Shown here piece after piece: positions 59,408 through 64,000 of a DNA stretch of 64,000 nt (within the stretch, counting starts at the first letter, position 1; each line of letters begins with the position of its first letter). The position numbers and the translations under genes are program-made. Origin of the DNA: DATAWK01 sp036267255 (lineage in GTDB: Bacteria > Acidobacteriota > Terriglobia > Terriglobales > Acidobacteriaceae); assembly GCA_036267255.1 (NCBI GenBank), contig DATAWK010000027.1, positions 1-64,000 of the forward strand. The letters are read 5' to 3'. A model generated the notes under the pieces. The model worked only from the letters and a program-made list of their open reading frames with translations. It searched no databases and was not told where the DNA came from.

Positions 59408-59776
59408 GTGAGACGCATAGCAGCGACGCTTCTGCTGTTTCTGACCGGCATTCTGCCGTTGCAGCCGCTCGTCTCGCAGGCTGAGGCACAGGCCAGCCTC
59501 CCCGCCTGTTGCCGCACTCATGGCAAACACCACTGCATGATGAGAATGCAGTTGGCCTTTCGCACCGACGGGCCAGCGTCCTGGACGCCGCAGCCATGCC
59601 CATACTCCCGCCTGCATCACGCTGTCACGACTTCTACTACATGGATGGGTGCGTCTACAGGCAATGTGTGGCATCAGGCTGCCGCTCAACCTGTCTATGC
59701 CATTTCCCTTCATCTTTCCACTACCCGAAACCATCTTCACCGCATTCCGCGCGGTCCTCCCATCGTTGTCTTTTAA
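59408..59776 (+). CDS. Small secreted Cys/His-rich protein, probable metal (copper) handling
   Basis: Exported protein of 122 residues from GTG. The signal peptide is IAATLLLFLTGILPLQPLVS, followed by LPACCRTHGKHHCMM (C34, C35, H38, H41, H42, C43). A CPYS motif and a C-terminal RGPP complete it. I recall similar small proteins with LPACCR...HHCMM and RGPP next to TonB receptors in acidobacteria. The Cys/His/Met cluster suggests copper binding, which fits the downstream CusF-Sco lipoprotein. It starts 3 bp from addB on the other strand. Confidence 0.7.
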   Translation: MRRIAATLLLFLTGILPLQPLVSQAEAQASLPACCRTHGKHHCMMRMQLAFRTDGPASWTPQPCPYSRLHHAVTTSTTWMGASTGNVWHQAAAQPVYAISLHLSTTRNHLHRIPRGPPIVVF

Positions 59777-59860
59777 GCTCCTCATTTCATATGTACGGCT
59801 GCGCCGTCGATGATAGATGGCATCTGCTTCCGTGCAGGCACAGGATCCGATGGTTTTGCA

Positions 59861-59884
59861 TTGTCACGCAAGGTGACAAGGAGG
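59861..59884 (+). promoter_or_regulatory. Inverted repeat joined to the TonB-receptor ribosome-binding site
   Basis: TTGTCAC (59861-59867) and GTGACAA (59873-59879) are perfect 7-bp arms around 5 nt. The right arm runs into AAGGAGG (59878-59884), which is 5 nt from the TTG start at 59890. It may be an operator or an RNA stem that hides the ribosome-binding site. Confidence 0.45.
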
Positions 59885-59889
59885 CTGTT

Positions 59890-62187
59890 TTGCGTACGTT
59901 CTGGAAGGTCACATATTTCGTGTTTGCTTTGTTTTTCATCGGGGTTGCTTCAGGGCATGCCACGGTGTTTGGAGAACTGCGAGGGATTGTTCATGATCCG
60001 CAGCACCGACCTATTGCGAATGCCCAGATTACGATTGCTGCGGCGCATTCCAGTTTTTCCCAAACAACACGCAGCAATCGTGACGGCTATTTTTCTTTGC
60101 TCACTTTGCCGTTAGGCGATTACAAAATCACTGTTACTAGTTCTGGTTTTGAAACACTCCAGCAGATCATCACCGTTGCCTCGGATAGCTCGCCCATTCT
60201 GCACTTCGAACTGCAAGTCGGCAGTGTGCAGCAGTCCGTGAAGGTGACCTCGCAGGCAGAGGTTGTCAACTCTAATTCCGTCACGCCCACAACAACCATT
60301 GATCGTATCGATATCGCTCAAACGCCGGGTGCGGATCGTACGAACAGCATGGCAATGGTCACGAACTATGTCCCTGGTGCTTACATCACGCATGACATGT
60401 TGCATATGCGTGGTGGGCACCAGGTAAGTTGGGAGATCGATGGCGTTGAGATTCCCAATACCAACATCGCTAGCAATCTTGGCGCGCAAATCGATCCCAA
60501 AGACATCGACTATATCGAAGTGCAGCGGGGTAGTTACAACGCAGATGTGGGCGATCGCACCTATGGCGTTTTTGACGTTGTGCCTCGCACCGGATTTGAA
60601 CGGGATAATCAGGCTGAACTGGTTACTAGTGTGGGCAGCTATTACCAGACCAATGATCAGCTCAATTTTGGCAGCCACACGGAAAAGTTCGCCTACTATG
60701 CCAGCCTCAATGGGAATCGCAGCGACTACGGCTTGCAGCCGCCAATAGCCCAGACGTATCACGATGCATCCAATGGCTATGGTGGTTTTTCGTCTTTTAT
60801 CTACAACCGCACGTCGCAGGATCAGTTTCGCCTTGTAACGCAATTGCGCACGGACTACTTCCAAATTCCTTATGATCCCAACCCGAACAGTCCGGAGAAC
60901 CAACAGTACGATTCCAGTGGATTGCGTGACGGCCAGCATGAGACCGATGGGCTGGTTGCTTTTTCCTGGGTACACACTTTCAACGCAACCACACTTTTGC
61001 AACTATCGCCTTTCTACCACTACAACAGCGCGAACTACGAACCGAGCCCGAACGATTTTCCAGTTGCAACTACGTCGGATCGCGCCTCTAATTATGGAGG
61101 CCTACAAACCTCCATCACCACCCAGATTGCGAACAACACGCTCGAAGCAGGCTTTTACTCTTTTGGCCAGCACGATAGCTATCTCTTTGGTTCTATCTTT
61201 AACGATGGCAGTAATCCCAATTTCTCGATCGGCGACGGCGCAGCCGGTGGTTTGACGGAAGAATATATTTCCGACAACTACAAGGCCACATCATGGCTCA
61301 CGCTCATTGCCGGATTGCGCGCATCGCAATTTAAGGCCAGCTTTACAGAAATTGAAAACAGTCCGCGCTTTGGGATTGCTGTGCGCATTCCGAGAATCAA
61401 TTGGGTCTTTCGGGGGTTCTATGGGCGCTTTTATCAGGCGCCTCCATTGCTTACTGCGGCAGGTCCCCTCATCGATTATGCCAACAGCACGAACACGAGC
61501 TTCAGTCCTCTGCATGGAGAACGTGACGAAGAGCATCAGTTTGGCGTGCAAATTCCATTTCGCGGATGGTTGCTGGATGCGGACACATTCCAGACGCGCG
61601 CTAACAACTTTCTGGATCACTCCAACGTTGGGGAGTCTAATATCTTCTTCCCCGTCACCGTGGATGGTGCGCTCATCCAGGCATGGGAGCTGACAATCCA
61701 CTCACCGACATTGTGGCGGCTTGGTCAGGCGCATCTTGCATATTCCAATCAGATCGCGCAGCAAAGAGGCCCCATTACTGGTGGACTTATTTGTTATCCC
61801 ATTAGTTCGCCACAGTGTGCAGTTGGTTTTAACTACATCCCGCTCGACCACGACCAGAGAAACACGCTCAATGTTGGCTTTGATGCAACACTTCCATGGC
61901 GTGCCTATGGCTCGGCCAACATCTACTATGGCTCCGGCTTTACCAATGGAGACCCAAACGCGCAGTATCCTGGCAACTACCTGCCCCACGATACGTCTGT
62001 GAACCTTGCGCTCGGCAAAAGATTTGGCGAGAGTACAACGGTTTCAGTGGATGCAACGAATGTATCCAATCGACGCGTGTTGCTCGATAATAGTTTGACC
62101 TTCGGCGGCTTTCACTACAACGACCCGCGGCAGATCTATGGTGAAGTTCGCTATCGCTTCCACTACGGTCAATTGTTCCGCAAATAG
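59890..62187 (+). CDS. TonB-dependent outer-membrane receptor with carboxypeptidase-like domain
   Basis: Outer-membrane active-transport receptor of 765 residues. After a signal peptide (YFVFALFFIGVASGHA) comes a carboxypeptidase regulatory-like domain (about 28-110, GIVHDPQHRPIANAQITI). A plug domain follows (about 120-240, MRGGHQVSWEIDGVEIP and IEVQRGSYNADVGDRTYGVFDV), then a barrel to the C-terminus, ending YRFHYGQLFRK. I chose TTG 59890 because AAGGAGG lies 5 nt upstream and the signal peptide begins there. Neighbours suggest copper or a copper chelate as substrate; siderophores or oligosaccharides cannot be ruled out. Confidence 0.87.
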   Translation: MRTFWKVTYFVFALFFIGVASGHATVFGELRGIVHDPQHRPIANAQITIAAAHSSFSQTTRSNRDGYFSLLTLPLGDYKITVTSSGFETLQQIITVASDSSPILHFELQVGSVQQSVKVTSQAEVVNSNSVTPTTTIDRIDIAQTPGADRTNSMAMVTNYVPGAYITHDMLHMRGGHQVSWEIDGVEIPNTNIASNLGAQIDPKDIDYIEVQRGSYNADVGDRTYGVFDVVPRTGFERDNQAELVTSVGSYYQTNDQLNFGSHTEKFAYYASLNGNRSDYGLQPPIAQTYHDASNGYGGFSSFIYNRTSQDQFRLVTQLRTDYFQIPYDPNPNSPENQQYDSSGLRDGQHETDGLVAFSWVHTFNATTLLQLSPFYHYNSANYEPSPNDFPVATTSDRASNYGGLQTSITTQIANNTLEAGFYSFGQHDSYLFGSIFNDGSNPNFSIGDGAAGGLTEEYISDNYKATSWLTLIAGLRASQFKASFTEIENSPRFGIAVRIPRINWVFRGFYGRFYQAPPLLTAAGPLIDYANSTNTSFSPLHGERDEEHQFGVQIPFRGWLLDADTFQTRANNFLDHSNVGESNIFFPVTVDGALIQAWELTIHSPTLWRLGQAHLAYSNQIAQQRGPITGGLICYPISSPQCAVGFNYIPLDHDQRNTLNVGFDATLPWRAYGSANIYYGSGFTNGDPNAQYPGNYLPHDTSVNLALGKRFGESTTVSVDATNVSNRRVLLDNSLTFGGFHYNDPRQIYGEVRYRFHYGQLFRK

Positions 62188-62210
62188 GAGATGCAGATAG
62201 GATAACCACG

Positions 62211-63164
62211 ATGCGTAATCAACAAGGTCGTCGTACAAAAGCAGCAGAATTTATTCTGCTGCTTTTGGTCTCCATCGTTATTGCGAATGGCATTGTCGGA
62301 TGTCGTACATTGCCGAAGGGAAAAGCGTCCGCCGGCGCATCTTCATCCTCAAGCAAGGTGTATGCCGTGCGCGGTGTGATCGTTGCTGTCGATGCGCCGA
62401 AAGGGCAGATTACCCTGACGAACGAAAATATCCCGGGTTTTATGGGGCCGATGACGATGCCATATACGCTGGCAAATGCTTCGGTAGCGACAGCGCTGCA
62501 TCCAGGCGACAAAATCACGGCGCAACTGACCGTCGGCGATACCAATGCTACGCTGGATCAAATAGATATTTTGCAGCAGGCCAAACTCGACTACGTCCCA
62601 ACGAAGCAATATCACATTCCGCAAGCCGGGGATTTGGTGCCGGATTTTGCACTGCTCAACCAGAGCGGTCGCCGCATCCATTTCGATCAGTATCGCGGCA
62701 AGGTGCTTCTGGTCACCTTCATCTACACGCGCTGCCCATTGTCGAACTACTGTCCTTTGATGAGTCGCAACTTTGCTGCTCTCGACAAAATGCTGGCGGT
62801 AGACCCCAGGCTCTATGCGAAAACACACCTTCTCAGCATCAGTTTTGACCCCAGTTACGATACACCAGCCGTTCTGCGCAGCTATGGAGGCGCCTACACA
62901 GGCCGTTACAGCAAGGAAACCTTCCAGCATTGGGATTTTGCTGCACCGAATCGCAAGGACCTTGCATCTGTATTGGAGTGGTTTGGTGTCGGGGTTACGC
63001 CCGGACCGGGAAAAACGCTCGCGCATTCGCTTTCTACGGCAGTGATTGGTCCGGATGGGAAAATTCGCAACTGGTATCACTCGAATGATTGGACTCCACA
63101 GCAGCTCTTCGCGAATGTAAAGCAGGCGCTGCAGCCTGTAACCAGGAAGGCGCAGCATGGATAA
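62211..63164 (+). CDS. Sco1/SenC-like lipoprotein with N-terminal CusF-like copper domain
   Basis: A lipoprotein of 317 residues, lipobox NGIVGC with Cys31. Residues about 48-120 form a CusF-type copper-binding fold (VRGVIVAVD, GFMGPMTMPY with M78, M81 and M83, HPGDKI). Residues about 135-310 form the Sco1 thioredoxin fold. The metal site is C175 and C181 in RCPLSNYC, plus H272 in TLAHSLS. Classical Sco has CxxxC; here it is CX5C. The likely role is copper delivery to cytochrome oxidase or periplasmic copper handling. It starts 23 nt after the TonB gene and is probably in the same transcript. Confidence 0.88.
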   Translation: MRNQQGRRTKAAEFILLLLVSIVIANGIVGCRTLPKGKASAGASSSSSKVYAVRGVIVAVDAPKGQITLTNENIPGFMGPMTMPYTLANASVATALHPGDKITAQLTVGDTNATLDQIDILQQAKLDYVPTKQYHIPQAGDLVPDFALLNQSGRRIHFDQYRGKVLLVTFIYTRCPLSNYCPLMSRNFAALDKMLAVDPRLYAKTHLLSISFDPSYDTPAVLRSYGGAYTGRYSKETFQHWDFAAPNRKDLASVLEWFGVGVTPGPGKTLAHSLSTAVIGPDGKIRNWYHSNDWTPQQLFANVKQALQPVTRKAQHG

Positions 63165-63167
63165 TGC

Positions 63168-63689
63168 ATGGTCGTAATTGTGATGGGAGTTACCGGGACT
63201 GGCAAAACTACGGTTGGGAAAGCTGTAGCTGAGCAGTTGCACTGGCAATTTGCCGATGCGGACGATTTTCACTCCAAAGAAAATCGTGCAAAGATGCACG
63301 CCGGAATTGCATTGCAGGATGAAGACCGCAAACCCTGGCTTGAAAGTTTGCATGCCCAAATCCTCCGCTGGCAACAGCAGGGAACCAATGCCGTACTGGC
63401 GTGTTCGGCATTGAAGCAGCAATATCGCGACACGTTAGCCGCAGGAACCCAGCCCGACGCTGTGCGCTATATCTTTCTCGATGGGCCCGAAGCCGTGATC
63501 CAGCAGCGTCTGCAGCAACGCCACGGACACTATATGCCTTCGGCGCTCTTACCCAGTCAGCTGGCGGCATTAGAGCCGCCATCGGATGCATACCGCGTTT
63601 CTATTGAGCCAGGTGTTTCCGTCATAGTGAAAGAGATCGTCGCATGGCTCGGCGTGGCAGACTATGCTGAAGGGAAAGAGAAAGCATAG
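63168..63689 (+). CDS. gntK: Gluconokinase
   Basis: Phosphorylates D-gluconate to 6-phosphogluconate with ATP. The 173-residue protein has the P-loop GVTGTGKTT (7-15) and the substrate region ADADDFHSKENRAKM. AGIALQDEDRKPWL, LACSALKQQYRD and the C-terminal QLAALEPP complete the GntK signature set. It starts 4 nt after the Sco-like gene, without a close ribosome-binding site, so it may be translated by coupling. No gluconate transporter is next to it. Confidence 0.93.
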   Translation: MVVIVMGVTGTGKTTVGKAVAEQLHWQFADADDFHSKENRAKMHAGIALQDEDRKPWLESLHAQILRWQQQGTNAVLACSALKQQYRDTLAAGTQPDAVRYIFLDGPEAVIQQRLQQRHGHYMPSALLPSQLAALEPPSDAYRVSIEPGVSVIVKEIVAWLGVADYAEGKEKA

Positions 63690-63702
63690 GAGGCGAATCA
63701 TC

Positions 63703-64000
63703 GTGGCGAAAACCACATTATTTTTTGCAGCAGTCCTTATCGTCCTTGGCTTGGCATTTTTTGTTGCTACCGGCAGCCATGCGCCCACGGCATTGATTCC
63801 GACGTTTTTCGGAGTGGCGCTCGGCATTCTTGGTCTTCTGGCAAACACGGAGAACAGCAAACGCCGCATGCTGTTTATGCACATCGCTGTTACCATCGGC
63901 CTGCTGGGATTTTTGTTTCCCGGTTTCCGCGCCGCGGGCGACATCATCAAATTGTTGCGAAACCAGACAGTGCTCCGTCCAATTGCCATGTGGGAAGAAC
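63703..64000 (+). CDS. Small membrane protein, truncated by the window end
   Basis: From a GTG with GGAGG 9 nt upstream the frame runs to the window end (99 codons seen). The product has three hydrophobic segments: TLFFAAVLIVLGLAFFVATG, LIPTFFGVALGILGLL, and MHIAVTIGLLGFLFPG. The family is not recognisable. It lies 14 nt after gntK and is probably co-transcribed. Confidence 0.7.
   Translation, partial: MAKTTLFFAAVLIVLGLAFFVATGSHAPTALIPTFFGVALGILGLLANTENSKRRMLFMHIAVTIGLLGFLFPGFRAAGDIIKLLRNQTVLRPIAMWEE

Noticed and set aside
60112..61002. 296-codon minus-strand frame inside the TonB receptor gene
   Set aside because: Fully opposite a certain gene; shadow composition rich in Arg, Ile and Val.

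Overview
The window looks like a chromosomal segment of an acidobacterium (Acidobacteriota, Terriglobia-like). The evidence is family-level: a VWFA-related secreted protein of the acidobacterial type, YVTN/MBG/Ig-like giant exported proteins ending in a membrane-plus-Cys insertion, a small CC...HGKHHCMM secreted protein beside a carboxypeptidase-regulatory-like TonB receptor, and an exosortase-A-type exopolysaccharide (EPS) gene set. No rRNA, tRNA, insertion sequence, CRISPR array or prophage gene was seen.

Region 1 (about 1-25.7 kb) is an EPS synthesis/export locus. A long minus-strand operon runs from 15609 to 4285: a sigma-54 enhancer-binding protein (EBP), Wza-like export protein, outer-membrane barrel, Wzz-like chain-length protein, ExeA-like ATPase, BY-kinase, polyprenyl-phosphate sugar transferase and three glycosyltransferases. 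A plus-strand deacetylase (3227) interrupts this layout. Another glycosyltransferase and a UDP-sugar dehydrogenase (3069-284) follow. A second EBP (16293, receiver Asp replaced by Glu), a second deacetylase, two CapK/PaaK-like adenylate-forming enzymes, an O-antigen-ligase-like polymerase/ligase and a Wzx-type flippase complete the set. The exosortase itself is not in the window.

The locus appears to be wired by sigma-54. A perfect TGGCAC-N5-TTGCA element precedes the main operon. Three TGGCAT-N5-ATGCA elements precede the deacetylase, the flippase and a giant secreted protein, each with an upstream inverted repeat of the form TGYGCA-N6-TGCAYR. Two of them share a conserved leader-peptide start.

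Region 2 (25.7-38.5 kb) encodes surface or secreted proteins: two paralogous parallel beta-helix proteins (one a lipoprotein with three IPT/TIG domains), an 1846-residue YVTN/Ig/MBG protein, and a GT-C-like membrane protein.

Region 3 (38.5-47.1 kb) is housekeeping. It holds an MFS transporter with a PfkB sugar kinase, the heat-shock cluster dnaK-(56-aa ORF)-dnaJ-hspR with a HAIR-like operator over the dnaK -35 box, an HpnI-like glycosyltransferase, and dps with a clear terminator.

Region 4 (47.2-64 kb) holds a VWFA-like secreted protein, a DedA-rhodanese fusion, pstC-pstA-pstB-phoU without pstS, addA-addB, and a probable copper-handling group (small Cys/His secreted protein, TonB receptor, CusF-Sco lipoprotein). 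It ends with gluconokinase and a truncated membrane protein.
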